Assembly: GCA_964389375.1 (NCBI GenBank)
Contig: CAYMDP010000022.1
Span: forward strand, 1 to 47,683
Origin: CAYMDP01 sp964389375
Lineage (GTDB): Bacteria > Bdellovibrionota > Bdellovibrionia > Bdellovibrionales > UBA1609
DNA length: 47,683 nucleotides
Direction: 5' to 3'
This document shows, piece by piece, positions 16,112 to 24,685 of the stretch (position 1 is the stretch's first letter; every line of letters starts with the position of its first letter). Below the pieces are notes generated by a model. That model was not told the origin of the DNA. It saw only the letters and a program-made list of their open reading frames with translations, and ran no database searches. Position numbers and translations under genes: made by a program.

Positions 16112-17185
16112 TCACAATCCAATCCATTGGCCTAAAAATACAATGATAAAGCCCAAAGCCACAGCTCCGTGAAACAAAGCCGCCCATCTCCATAAAGAAA
16201 TCAGATAAGAGGATAAAGGAGAAGAGGCCTTATAGAGCCGAAAAGATAAATTCATCAAACTTAAAACGGGCAGAAGCAGAATTAAACTTAATGAATAGAT
16301 CTCAAGATTAAATATTGAAAAGCCTAAAACCAAAATCGATAAAAGAACGGATTCAAAAATTAAAAAAACTCTTGCTCGATCAAATCCAAGACGCGCGATC
16401 CAACTTGAAATTCTTTGAGGGGGCTCTTTAAATAAAGCCTCGAGTTGTCGAAGCTGAAAGACTAAATTCGCACCAAGCCCGAAGACAAATCCTAAAAATA
16501 GAAGCTCTAGTGAATGTTGCCCCGAAATCACAAGTCCATAGGCATAGGTTAACAAAGGACCTAGGCAACAAAACAATAAAAAGTCCGACAGGCCTAAGCT
16601 CTTCCACCTTTCGTTTAAAAAGGAATAACTTAAAATGGCAAGTCCTCCAATTCCGGCAATTACACTTAAACTTGAGAAGTCGACACTTAAGGCCGGAAGT
16701 CCCGCCAAAGCTCCAAGTAGAAAACAAAAATAGCCAAGTCTTCGAACTTGATAAGCGACCATCCAGCCCTTTTGAATGACCTGACTTCCCCGCCTAGAAC
16801 TTAAGCGATCTTGACCCGAGACATGGTCCGAATAGTCGTTCAACAAAAACACCGACAAATGTAAAAACAAAAGGGCAAAGCTTGCACTGAAGGCATAAAG
16901 CAAGGAGACGCTCTGACCCGTAGAAAGAATAAAGGCCCAGACGGTCAGCAAGGGCCCCAAACCTAAGGTCAAAAATACCGGACGAGCCGCAGTCCATAAA
17001 ATCTTCGGCCAAAGGGGGCGCTGAATTTTTTCTTTTGAAAGAATACGAAAAGTCACACGCTCGCGGGTTGAATGAACATTGTAAGAGTCTACGGGAAGGG
17101 CAAAACTTTTTTCTGAAAAGCTGCCTTCGATATAACTTTTAAACTCGGGATCACTTCTTAAAAGAGTGACAAACTCGTGGGCCAT
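16112..17185 (-). CDS. UbiA-superfamily prenyltransferase paralogue with degenerate second Asp motif
   Basis: A 357-residue membrane protein with about eight hydrophobic helices after a roughly 60-residue soluble N-terminal extension. The substrate entry AARPVFLT and the first aspartate motif NDYSDHVSGQDR (116-127) are intact. Where MenA-type enzymes carry N-x-R-D-x3-D, this protein reads FQLRQLEALFKEPPQ with no aspartate. It may be inactive, bind a different substrate, or use acidic residues elsewhere. It starts 6 bases after the polyprenyl synthase stop, with its GGAGAAAGG site inside that gene, so the two are an operon. The true MenA lies 5 kb away. Confidence 0.8.
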   Translation of the reverse strand: MAHEFVTLLRSDPEFKSYIEGSFSEKSFALPVDSYNVHSTRERVTFRILSKEKIQRPLWPKILWTAARPVFLTLGLGPLLTVWAFILSTGQSVSLLYAFSASFALLFLHLSVFLLNDYSDHVSGQDRLSSRRGSQVIQKGWMVAYQVRRLGYFCFLLGALAGLPALSVDFSSLSVIAGIGGLAILSYSFLNERWKSLGLSDFLLFCCLGPLLTYAYGLVISGQHSLELLFLGFVFGLGANLVFQLRQLEALFKEPPQRISSWIARLGFDRARVFLIFESVLLSILVLGFSIFNLEIYSLSLILLLPVLSLMNLSFRLYKASSPLSSYLISLWRWAALFHGAVALGFIIVFLGQWIGL

Positions 17186-17191
17186 GAAGAC

Positions 17192-18139
17192 TTAGGCCTT
17201 TCTCCAGTAAAGTGGATCGGGCAATGCCCGTAGGTCCGCAAGCAAATCGACTTGCTTACCTTTAAGCTCGGGCTTTAGTTGATCCACGTAGTGCTTATAA
17301 AGCGCAATGATTTGGCTATTCATTTCGTCAAACTCAGAAACTTTTTCGGCGAAAAACTCAGGCCCAATTAAAGTCTTTAACTCATCCAAGGTCTGACAAG
17401 ACATCAGCTCTTGTTTTTTCTTGTCTGAAAAATCCTTGGTTAACAAAGCACCGAAGGAGTTTAAGTATCCTGACTTCAAGTCACCCAAGACTGCTTTTTT
17501 CTCGGTGTTTCGGATATCATAATCGAGCAAATCATCACCACGCTGAAAAAGAAGACCTAAAATTGCGCCCATCTCTTCGAGGTTTTGATGAAGATTTTGG
17601 TTTTCTATCTCCGCCGCAATAAAGGGCGCCCTTAAGCACCATTTAAAAAGAGAAGCTGTTTTTAATTTATGAACTTGATCTAATTGGCTTAAGCCAACGT
17701 TCCAATCGTGAAGTAAAGAGTCCTGGATCCACTCCCCTTCTAAAAGGTCTGAGATCATTTCACTGGTGTACTGAATCAAATGCAAATTTCCGTAACGAGA
17801 AAGATTCACCATGACACGAGCTAACAAATAATCCCCGGCCAGAACTGCGTATTCGGGACTATACTTCAACCAAGCCGCAGTTTTATTTCTTCGAAGATTC
17901 GACCGATCAACCAGGTCATCATGAAGAAGAGAGGCATTATGGACGAACTCGATGGTCTGAGCCAAAAGATGAACCTGGCGCTCGGACAAGTCTAAATGCC
18001 CCGAGATCAAATGAATCAAACGAGAGCGAAAGCCTTTACCACCCGAAAATAGGTCATCATAAAGAGCATTCAGCTTTGGCAAATAGCTTGGAAAGTCTTG
18101 TGAGTCATAGATTTTAAGGTCGCCGCCTGGTACTCTCAT
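17192..18139 (-). CDS. Polyprenyl diphosphate synthase (trans, long chain)
   Basis: Elongates allylic diphosphates with isopentenyl diphosphate, presumably to make the menaquinone side chain. The first aspartate-rich motif is LLHDDLVD (DDxxD) followed by RSNLRR. The second is QRGDDLLDYD, and GGKGFRSRL near the N-terminus supplies the basic diphosphate-binding residues. The 315-residue length is typical of octaprenyl/heptaprenyl synthases such as IspB. The residues before the first motif that set chain length are not bulky enough to suggest a short product, but chain length cannot be fixed by eye. It forms an operon with the UbiA paralogue. Confidence 0.9.
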   Translation of the reverse strand: MRVPGGDLKIYDSQDFPSYLPKLNALYDDLFSGGKGFRSRLIHLISGHLDLSERQVHLLAQTIEFVHNASLLHDDLVDRSNLRRNKTAAWLKYSPEYAVLAGDYLLARVMVNLSRYGNLHLIQYTSEMISDLLEGEWIQDSLLHDWNVGLSQLDQVHKLKTASLFKWCLRAPFIAAEIENQNLHQNLEEMGAILGLLFQRGDDLLDYDIRNTEKKAVLGDLKSGYLNSFGALLTKDFSDKKKQELMSCQTLDELKTLIGPEFFAEKVSEFDEMNSQIIALYKHYVDQLKPELKGKQVDLLADLRALPDPLYWRKA

Positions 18140-18214
18140 AGGTCCTGGGAAGCTAACAAAATGACCCCCTTAGTCAACATCTTCTTTGCCAAGACCGGCT
18201 AGGAAGAGTAACTA

Positions 18215-18283
18215 GGGCGGTGCTTAGGCCATTGGTACAAGACTCAGGACACAAAAAAACAATGGGCCGGCTGAACGCCGCCC
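18215..18283. promoter_or_regulatory. Two-tier stem-loop in a divergent leader
   Basis: GGGCGG (18215-18220) pairs with CCGCCC (18278-18283). Inside, GGCCATTG (18227-18234) pairs with CAATGGGCC (18260-18268) apart from one bulged G. It lies in the 190-base divergent gap before the DUF1232 gene, whose GTG start follows 46 bases later. It could be a structured 5' leader; I match it to no known riboswitch. Confidence 0.4.
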
Positions 18284-18329
18284 ACGAACTGGGTGAAAGC
18301 CCCAACAAACCACAGGAGCAAGTTCAATC

Positions 18330-18743
18330 GTGACCGAAGAACCAAAGCAGATTCAAAAGAAGGTTATTGGGCTTGGAGCTCGCCCCATTAAGTTTTTTAA
18401 AGATCTAATCCACTTTTTAAAGGCCGTTGCTGAAGACCCCAGGATTCCCAGTCGGGATAAAAAGGTCCTTCTTGCAATGATCGCCTTGGTGATCTCTCCG
18501 ATTGATCTGATCCCAGATTGGATCCCTATTTTTGGAGTCATGGACGATATCGTGATCTTGGCATTAATTTTTGACTATTTTTTCGAGACTCTCGATACCG
18601 AAGTTTTGTTAAGCCATTACCCTTGGGGTATGAAGAGCTTTACTTTTGTTCGCAGATCCTCAAGGTTGATTTCAAGTTTGGCACCGCAAAAATTTAAGCG
18701 TTGGCTGTGGTCCTACCAGCCGGATATTTACAAAAAAAATTAG
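18330..18743 (+). CDS. DUF1232 (YkvA-type) membrane-associated protein
   Basis: A 137-residue protein with the DUF1232 signature SPIDLIPDWIPIFGVMDDIV at about residues 55-74, preceded by a helix-rich basic start. The family is widespread, small and of unknown function, and is predicted to associate with the membrane. It starts at GTG behind CAGGAG. The thioesterase gene follows 20 bases after the stop, so it shares a transcript with a likely menaquinone enzyme. Confidence 0.85.
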   Translation: MTEEPKQIQKKVIGLGARPIKFFKDLIHFLKAVAEDPRIPSRDKKVLLAMIALVISPIDLIPDWIPIFGVMDDIVILALIFDYFFETLDTEVLLSHYPWGMKSFTFVRRSSRLISSLAPQKFKRWLWSYQPDIYKKN

Positions 18744-18763
18744 TCTAAACTTCGGAGACTTTA

Positions 18764-19165
18764 ATGTACAAAACAGAAATTTTTGTTCACTTCGACGAAA
18801 CCGACGCTGGCGGAATCGTATTTTTTGGTAACTACTTTAAACTGGCTCACCGGGTGATCGAGAAATTTTTAAGCGAAAGTGAAGTGGGCTGGGCCATTTG
18901 GTTTCGCTCCCCTGACTACGGGGTTCCATTAAGACACGTCGAAGCGGATTATTTAAAGGCCTTACGTGCAGGAAACACCTACAAAGCGGAATTATGTGTC
19001 TTAAAACTTGGGGACTCCTCGGTCACTTTCCAGTGTGAGCTAAGCTCAAGCGAGGGCCAACATGCCCTCATCCGCACCACTCATGTGTTTTTTGACACGA
19101 AGTTAAGACAAAAGCGAGCCGTCCCCGATTCGATTCGAAGCCTGCTCAACACTATTCAAAATTAA
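18764..19165 (+). CDS. Hotdog-fold acyl-CoA thioesterase, candidate DHNA-CoA hydrolase
   Basis: A 133-residue 4HBT-type hotdog thioesterase with the active-site segment VHFDETDAGGIVFFGNYFKL, which carries the catalytic aspartate. Members of this subgroup include the cyanobacterial/plant 1,4-dihydroxy-2-naphthoyl-CoA thioesterases. No other DHNA-CoA hydrolase candidate is seen in the window, and every other menaquinone step is encoded nearby, so I infer that this enzyme releases DHNA from the MenB product. An acyl-CoA thioesterase of general use (YbgC-like) is the alternative. It converges with the next gene with only 2 bases between stops. Confidence 0.75.
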   Translation: MYKTEIFVHFDETDAGGIVFFGNYFKLAHRVIEKFLSESEVGWAIWFRSPDYGVPLRHVEADYLKALRAGNTYKAELCVLKLGDSSVTFQCELSSSEGQHALIRTTHVFFDTKLRQKRAVPDSIRSLLNTIQN

Positions 19166-19167
19166 GC

Positions 19168-19974
19168 TTATTTCGCGCCTTGTGAAGCCTTGGAGTGAGT
19201 TTCTACGCTAGGTGCTGAGTTTTTACCTTGAAGCAAAGCAAGGCGTTTTGTGTAGGCTGAAGAGGTCACAATCTTTCTCTTCAACATCTCTGAGGAGACT
19301 TCGTCACAAGCAAGATTTTCGACTTCGAAAGCAGAACTGACCTCGGCTGGGCTCATCACTTTTCGAGTCTCATCACTTTTTTTCTTTTTATCTTGAAAAA
19401 CCAAAACGTAATCCTGCCCCTGGCAATCCGCGTGAGAAAACTGGTAAATCTTCTCTATCTCATCTTTAGAGAAAAACATCTGGTAGGCTCCTCCGCCAAC
19501 CACAATAATCCCAAGCGCAATAGGAATTAAAGGAAGGGCCTGGGCCTGTGGGAGAAGTAAATTCAATAGCGAGGTTTTTGAGCCCTGTAAAACTCGGTCT
19601 AAACTCTTAAGATTCTCCTCGACCCCAAGGCTTGGATTATAAGCAAAGAGTTTTCCCTTTAGACTCATCCTTCGATCTTCAAATACAGAGAAGACCTCTT
19701 GCCCGTTTATAAAAACTTTGTCCCCACGAAGGTCCGCAGACAGCATCAGCTTTGCTTGTTTTTGATAAGTCTTCGTTAAAAAGCGATAGTCCTCCTCACT
19801 GAGGGACCACTTCAAAGTTTCAATTAAACCACCGACGGTCTGTTTATCCATAAACTGCACGACGGCTTTTGAAAGGATCGGATCAGGCTTTAAAGTCAAT
19901 TTACCTTTTTGGGCCATCGCCCCTTGAAAAACAAAATTCACCACCAAAAAAATACTAAGAATAAATTTAAACAC
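19168..19974 (-). CDS. Exported or membrane-anchored protein of unknown function
   Basis: A 268-residue protein with a signal peptide (MFKFILSIFLVVNFVFQGAM, cleavage near AMA|QK). A second hydrophobic segment lies at about 147-168 (LPLIPIALGIIVVGGGAY). After it the C-terminal part is hydrophilic with two cysteines. It would place the N-terminal domain in the periplasm. No family is recognised. It lies 108 bases downstream of menE on the same strand and could be read as part of that transcript. Confidence 0.65.
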   Translation of the reverse strand: MFKFILSIFLVVNFVFQGAMAQKGKLTLKPDPILSKAVVQFMDKQTVGGLIETLKWSLSEEDYRFLTKTYQKQAKLMLSADLRGDKVFINGQEVFSVFEDRRMSLKGKLFAYNPSLGVEENLKSLDRVLQGSKTSLLNLLLPQAQALPLIPIALGIIVVGGGAYQMFFSKDEIEKIYQFSHADCQGQDYVLVFQDKKKKSDETRKVMSPAEVSSAFEVENLACDEVSSEMLKRKIVTSSAYTKRLALLQGKNSAPSVETHSKASQGAK

Positions 19975-20082
19975 TAAGCCCCCGATAAAAGTGAACTGAT
20001 AGCCATATTTTATCTTGTTCGGAAGTTTTTAAAAAGCCCAATTTCTGATTAGACTTCGGTCTAGGGGACTCGGGCAGACTTT

Positions 20083-21204
20083 TTAAAATCCAATATCTTT
20101 ACGCACTTGAGCTTGGTGCACCTTGCCCAAGGTGGTCCGAACCAGCTCTGGGACAAAATAAATATTGTGAATCCGCTCGGGGCCCGCGACTGTCTTATTA
20201 AAACGCTCGACCAGAGGCAGAACTCTTTCAAGTCCTTCAATCTGACAGACTAGATCAATCTGCGATCCTTCTCGGTCAGAGACATTAGCCATAAGCTGAC
20301 AATCTAGAGTTTGATTTTGCTCATGAACTAAAGTCATAAAGCGATGATTTAAATCAAAGACATCGACCAATTCACCCAGCACTTTAACACGGTCATCCGA
20401 GCGCCCTTTAAGCTGAATCACGTCTCCGTTTAATTCCGCCAAGTCTTCCGTCACAAACCAGCCGGCATCTTTTGGATCAAATATTTCAACACTTTCTTCT
20501 TTCACAAAAGCGTAGGCCGAAAGTAATGCTTCTGAGGAAATCATCAACCGCCCTTCACCATTGGTGTGAAGTTTGACGTGATTTAAGCGAGTCAAATGGG
20601 GCTCCTCTAAAGAATCAAGACTTGATAAGGGGGCCGTCGCCACCTGTGAACAGCACTCAGTCAAACCGTAACTCGGCAAAAGGGGCCAGCCCAAATCTCG
20701 AGCTCTTTCATAAAGTTTTGCCGACACAGCGCCACCACCCACCACGACGGCGCGTAAGCTTTCTGGAGGTTTTAGATCTCGGATAACCAAATCAAAAATT
20801 TGAGTCGGAACAAGGGAGGTCAGCGTGGCTCGACTGGATTCAAGATTCACAATAAAACGCATGGGCTCCCAGCCCTCTTCACTAAGGACCACATTGCAAC
20901 CCAACAGATGGGCCCGTGCAAAAATAGAAAGTCCCCCCACATGAAAGGTTGGTAAGATATTTAGCCAAATATCTTTTGAAGTGGCTCGCAAATGATCATT
21001 TGCCGCTTGAGCTGCAAGCAGAATCGAACGTTTTGATAAAGCCACAAGTTTTAAAGTGTCCGAAGAAGAGGTGCCAGAAGTTGCAATCCAGATGTGCCCC
21101 TCAAAAGAAGGGAGCATGCGATAAATGGCCAAAGGATCAAAACGTTTGTGCATCCTTGGATTTAATAAAACTAAACTTTCTAATCCGTCCCAATCTATAT
21201 TCAT
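20083..21204 (-). CDS. menE: o-Succinylbenzoate-CoA ligase, N-terminally compact
   Basis: Adenylate-forming ligase that activates o-succinylbenzoate to its CoA ester. The phosphate loop ATSGTSSSDTLKLV comes at residues 41-54, much earlier than in the roughly 450-residue E. coli enzyme, so about 100 N-terminal residues are absent. The remaining core motifs are present: YGLTECCSQVA, the FVTEDLAEL hinge region, LKGRSDDRVKVLGE and a C-terminal TTLGKVHQAQ with the catalytic lysine. The ATG at 21204 overlaps the menC stop (ATGA), so I chose it over an ATG 18 bases upstream. It is the last gene of menB-A-C-E. Confidence 0.9.
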   Translation of the reverse strand: MNIDWDGLESLVLLNPRMHKRFDPLAIYRMLPSFEGHIWIATSGTSSSDTLKLVALSKRSILLAAQAANDHLRATSKDIWLNILPTFHVGGLSIFARAHLLGCNVVLSEEGWEPMRFIVNLESSRATLTSLVPTQIFDLVIRDLKPPESLRAVVVGGGAVSAKLYERARDLGWPLLPSYGLTECCSQVATAPLSSLDSLEEPHLTRLNHVKLHTNGEGRLMISSEALLSAYAFVKEESVEIFDPKDAGWFVTEDLAELNGDVIQLKGRSDDRVKVLGELVDVFDLNHRFMTLVHEQNQTLDCQLMANVSDREGSQIDLVCQIEGLERVLPLVERFNKTVAGPERIHNIYFVPELVRTTLGKVHQAQVRKDIGF

Positions 21205-22163
21205 TCGACTAAAGAGCTCCAACTTAATTTTTGCAAAGAATGGGTCATACCAATGCCCAAATCGGGTTTCGTCTGAAACCCAGGGCCCACCTGAAGGATT
21301 CCGTCAAATTCTTCAAATTCCGCCAAAGACTCTGGAAATTGTAAACCATGAAGAGTCTGAGTCAAAGCGCTTTCGGAAATTGTGGATAATGCCAGAGCGA
21401 CGGCCTGCGCTCTGCCCACAGGGTGATCTAGAGCATTTGTGAAAATCAATTCCTTGCCAAATTTTTTAAGTTCTTCAATTTCGCTGGCCAAAACCCGTGC
21501 AGGCTTGATCACAATTTTATCACAATACTGTTGGTCTTTTTCTTTCTGCCAGGCCCAATCCGTCGCCAATGGAAAATCCAAACTGATCTCGGCCTTCCAC
21601 CAGTCCTCGCAAGGATCCTCGATATATTCAATCTTCGATTTTAGCTGAGACGGAAACTCAGCCATGAAATCATAAAAATCTGAGATCGAAAGCTTTGCAT
21701 TAAAATCCAGACGCAACTTAAAAAAATTTAAACCTTCACTTAAAACCTTAAAATGCTTTAATTCCTCGGCTGGATTTCGCCCTACTTTTATTTTTAAGGT
21801 CGAATAGCCCTCTGATTTTTTCTTCTCAAGCTCGGCCAGAGAAAATCTTGAAAGATCCAAAACTAAAAAGTGATTCTTAATTCGATCACTTCCCCACAAC
21901 AAATCAATTTCATCAAACCTGGCTTCAGCATCTCGTCTTGCCAAAGATAGACTGACTAAAGCCTCTGGGGTGCCTTGATGTTCTTTGATTTTTGTCAGTT
22001 GTCGATCTAAAGGAATTTCGCCAAACTCTGGCCAAGGATGCAGGTCACTGTAGCCAATCTTTTGATCTGCAAATAGAACTTTAAGTAAGGCGCCTTCTCG
22101 GGCGCCTGGCGCCCCTGACCAAGAAAACGAGTATCTTGAAGTCCATATCTTTAAAATATTCAT
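21201..22163 (-). CDS. menC: o-Succinylbenzoate synthase
   Basis: Enolase-superfamily dehydratase converting SHCHC to o-succinylbenzoate. The catalytic lysine pair is STLKIKVGR (K-x-K). The metal ligands appear in order as RLDFNAKLS, IEYIEDPCED and LATDWAW, and the second-side lysine is DKIVIKPARV. The frame is open to a TTG at 22199 inside the menA gap, but the ATG at 22163 gives a typical start (MNILKIWTS) and a 23-base gap after menA. The stop overlaps the menE start by four bases. Confidence 0.9.
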   Translation of the reverse strand: MNILKIWTSRYSFSWSGAPGAREGALLKVLFADQKIGYSDLHPWPEFGEIPLDRQLTKIKEHQGTPEALVSLSLARRDAEARFDEIDLLWGSDRIKNHFLVLDLSRFSLAELEKKKSEGYSTLKIKVGRNPAEELKHFKVLSEGLNFFKLRLDFNAKLSISDFYDFMAEFPSQLKSKIEYIEDPCEDWWKAEISLDFPLATDWAWQKEKDQQYCDKIVIKPARVLASEIEELKKFGKELIFTNALDHPVGRAQAVALALSTISESALTQTLHGLQFPESLAEFEEFDGILQVGPGFQTKPDLGIGMTHSLQKLSWSSLVE

Positions 22164-22186
22164 AGTTTTTAAAGATCCCCGATGGC

Positions 22187-23077
22187 TTAGATGTTCCAAA
22201 GACCCAATGCCAATAAGATTCCAAATACTAGGTGCGCTAGAGCCGCTCGGGCCAAATATCTATTGTAGATCTGACTTGGAGGAGTCTTAAAAAGATCCCT
22301 GCAAAGCCAAATTGCAATCGGTAAACTTAAAATGGGAAGAACCGCCGCCCATAGCCAAGTCTTCGAAAGCCAGAGACTCTGAAGAGCAAAACTTAATGCA
22401 AATAACAAAAAAACTTCAGCCCGAGAACCCCTAAGGCCCAAACGAACTGCCATTGTTTTCTTATTTACCAACTCATCTTGCTCTCGATCTCGCATATTGT
22501 TGATAACGATCAATACCGTCGCAAGCGACCCCACTTGAACGCCCGCAATGAAAGCCTCCAAGGAGTAACTTAAAGTTTGTAAGTAGAAAACTCCTCCAAC
22601 CGAGATCACTCCGAAAAACAAAATCACAAATAAATCCCCTAACCCCACATAAGCCAAAGGAAAGGGACCACCTGTATAAAGAAAAGCTAAGGCCAAAGAA
22701 ACAAGTCCAATGATCACAATGGGCCAGCCCCCATGAAGAACCAGAGGGATCCCGCACAAAAATGCTAAAAGACTAAAAAAAAGTGCGCCAATCATGACAG
22801 ACCTGTAAGAAGCCATTCCGCTTTGAGTGACCCGTGTTGGTCCAACTCGTTTTTCAGTGTCCGCACCTTTTTTAAAATCGATGGCGTCATTAAAAAGGTT
22901 CGTAGCAATCTGAATAAAAAAGGCTCCAAGCAATGCATAGACGGACATAATCCAAATAACATGATCTTGATAAGACTTGGCCAGCGCAGTACCGACAAGA
23001 ATTGGGACCAAGGCCGCAGTCAAAGTTTTCGGACGAGCAGCAAGAATCCAAGGTTTAAGTCTTTCGTAAAGAATCAT
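22187..23077 (-). CDS. menA: 1,4-Dihydroxy-2-naphthoate polyprenyltransferase
   Basis: Integral membrane enzyme that attaches the polyprenyl side chain to DHNA, giving demethylmenaquinone. The AARPKTLTAALVPILVGT start, the first Asp motif NLFNDAIDFKKGAD and the second motif NNMRDREQDELVNKKT are all intact. Length is 296 residues with about nine hydrophobic segments. It lies 23 bases after menB and 23 bases before menC. The intact second motif contrasts with the paralogue at 16112-17185. Confidence 0.95.
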   Translation of the reverse strand: MILYERLKPWILAARPKTLTAALVPILVGTALAKSYQDHVIWIMSVYALLGAFFIQIATNLFNDAIDFKKGADTEKRVGPTRVTQSGMASYRSVMIGALFFSLLAFLCGIPLVLHGGWPIVIIGLVSLALAFLYTGGPFPLAYVGLGDLFVILFFGVISVGGVFYLQTLSYSLEAFIAGVQVGSLATVLIVINNMRDREQDELVNKKTMAVRLGLRGSRAEVFLLFALSFALQSLWLSKTWLWAAVLPILSLPIAIWLCRDLFKTPPSQIYNRYLARAALAHLVFGILLALGLWNI

Positions 23078-23100
23078 CTAGTGCCTCGATCGAAGAAGCA

Positions 23101-23934
23101 CTAGGGTAAGCGCGGGAATTTTGAAAAGTCCGGCTTTCGTTTTTCAACAAAGGAAGCCTTTCCTTCTTTTGCCTCTTCAGACATGTAATAAAGCAAGGTC
23201 GCGTTTCCAGCTAAATCTAATAGTCCCATCTGACCATCACAGTCCGCATTTAAAGCTGCCTTTAAACAACGAATCGCAATCGGTGAATGCTCAAGAATTT
23301 CTCGGCACCATTTCATGGTCTCAGTTTCTAGTTCTTCGTAAGGGACAACGTGATTGACCAAACCCATTTCTAAAGCTTGCTTGGCATCATACTGCCGGCA
23401 CAGATACCAAATCTCGCGGGCCTTCTTTTGGCCGACGATTCGCGCCAGATAACTACTTCCAAGGCCCCCATCAAAAGATCCAACTTTTGGACCGGTCTGT
23501 CCAAAACGGGCGTTGTCCGCAGCGATTGTTAAATCACAAACCACATGAAGCACATGACCGCCACCAATTGCATATCCCGCAACCATCGCAATCACTGGCT
23601 TTGGCAAAGCACGAATTTGCTTTTGCACGTCTAGGATATTCAGACGGGGGATTCCGTCATCCCCAACATATCCCGCATGACCACGCACTTTTTGATCACC
23701 CCCAGAGCAAAAGGCTTCTTTGCCTTCGCCGGTTAAGATCACGACGCCAATGGCGGGCTCTTCGCGACAGATCTCGAAGGCTTCTTTGATTTCTTTTACC
23801 GTTTGAGGGCGAAAGGCGTTGCGGACATCAGGGCGGTTGATGGTGATTTTCGCGACCCCATCTTCAGTCCGTTCAAATTTGATATCTTGATAGGTTTTAA
23901 TTGGAATCCAGAGTTCTTGATTTGCTTGTCCCAT
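23101..23934 (-). CDS. menB: 1,4-Dihydroxy-2-naphthoyl-CoA synthase
   Basis: Crotonase-family Dieckmann cyclase that converts o-succinylbenzoyl-CoA to DHNA-CoA. MenB-specific segments are clear: CSGGDQKVRGHAGYVGDDG, GYAIGGGHVLHVVCDLTIAA, GQTGPKVGSFDGGLGSSYLA and the C-terminal FVEKRKPDFSKFPRLP. Length (277) is normal. The start follows GCGAGGA by about 7 bases. It opens the menB-A-C-E operon and has its own candidate promoter just after a terminator of the preceding unit. Confidence 0.97.
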   Translation of the reverse strand: MGQANQELWIPIKTYQDIKFERTEDGVAKITINRPDVRNAFRPQTVKEIKEAFEICREEPAIGVVILTGEGKEAFCSGGDQKVRGHAGYVGDDGIPRLNILDVQKQIRALPKPVIAMVAGYAIGGGHVLHVVCDLTIAADNARFGQTGPKVGSFDGGLGSSYLARIVGQKKAREIWYLCRQYDAKQALEMGLVNHVVPYEELETETMKWCREILEHSPIAIRCLKAALNADCDGQMGLLDLAGNATLLYYMSEEAKEGKASFVEKRKPDFSKFPRLP

Positions 23935-23976
23935 TAAAAAATCCTCGCATGAATGGTCTGTCTTTGACTGCGAGGT

Positions 23977-24005
23977 ATAATACGGAAGCCCCTGAAGAAC
24001 CAGAA
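23977..24005 (-). promoter_or_regulatory. Candidate sigma70-type promoter for menB-A-C-E
   Basis: On the minus strand TTCTGG (24000-24005) is followed after 17 bases by TATTAT (23977-23982), about 45 bases before the menB start. The -10 is good, the -35 is weak. It lies immediately downstream of an intrinsic terminator, where a new promoter would be expected. Confidence 0.45.
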
Positions 24006-24027
24006 AAATTAAGGCCCACGGGGCCTT
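24003..24027 (-). terminator. Intrinsic terminator after the exported paralogue pair
   Basis: On the minus strand AAGGCCC-CGT-GGGCCTT is a perfect 7-bp stem with a 3-base loop, followed by AATTTTTC. It lies 13 bases after the stop of the gene at 24040 and separates that unit from menB. Confidence 0.75.
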
Positions 24028-24039
24028 TTAGAGGGGGCT

Positions 24040-24624
24040 TTAGAGCGACTCCAGCTGATAGACTTCTTGAATTCGAAGGACCCGGACAAGATCCCCGTTA
24101 ATGTCGAATTGTTGCCCGTATACATGCCTTAGGATTCTTCCATTTTCCCGACGGTGAAGTGAGGTAAAAGTCTCGTAGCTATCCGTCCTTCGAGAATCTG
24201 AGCCTACATTTGCTCCAATTTCTAGGATCTGAACAACCTTATCGGTAAGGCATCGAGCCGTGTATTCCCGAAAGCCCACCTTCGAATTATAACTTCCCTC
24301 GACATATTTAGTCCGTCCATCGACTTCAAATACCTGCTCACTCCCTCCAAGCTGCAAGAAATTTCGACCATCAGATTCAGATATTTGAATGACTGCGGGC
24401 TCTCCAAGTTCTGTATTTTGTATGTGAGTCAAATCTGAAAGAGCTGGAGTCTGTGACTTTCGCTGCATTCTTAAAACAACTCGGCGGAGAGGATTGGGTT
24501 TCACAGTTTCAACCACATTTTTTTCGTCCACCAACTTATAGGTCCCTGATATCTGAGGGCACTTGATTTGAATGGCATGGGCGCTGAATGACAAAAATAA
24601 GACCAAAAACAATAAACGGCTCAT
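24040..24624 (-). CDS. Exported protein, paralogue of its upstream neighbour
   Basis: A 194-residue protein with signal peptide MSRLLFLVLFLSFSAHA. GGAGG five bases upstream selects the second of two adjacent ATGs; a longer frame exists but lacks support. The mature part shares a pattern with the next gene upstream: CPxxxGxYxLVD near the start, then NPLRR, a GEPAVIQISESDGRNFLQLGG segment, VDGRT and a lone later cysteine. Both probably have the same small beta-rich domain. No family is recognised. The pair ends at an intrinsic terminator. Confidence 0.7.
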   Translation of the reverse strand: MSRLLFLVLFLSFSAHAIQIKCPQISGTYKLVDEKNVVETVKPNPLRRVVLRMQRKSQTPALSDLTHIQNTELGEPAVIQISESDGRNFLQLGGSEQVFEVDGRTKYVEGSYNSKVGFREYTARCLTDKVVQILEIGANVGSDSRRTDSYETFTSLHRRENGRILRHVYGQQFDINGDLVRVLRIQEVYQLESL

Positions 24625-24685
24625 CATTCCTCCAGTCGGGACCTTACCGACAGAGTAAGGAGTGCAAAGTGTGGGCCGCAAGTTT

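Noticed and set aside
20050..20063. TAGAC-TTCG-GTCTA hairpin after menE as a terminator
   Set aside because: Stable tetraloop hairpin on the plus strand, but on the menE strand it has no adjacent T-run; too weak to list as a terminator.
23976..23981. Perfect TATAAT on the plus strand
   Set aside because: No gene follows on the plus strand; the same bases read as TATTAT on the minus strand in front of menB, which is the useful reading.
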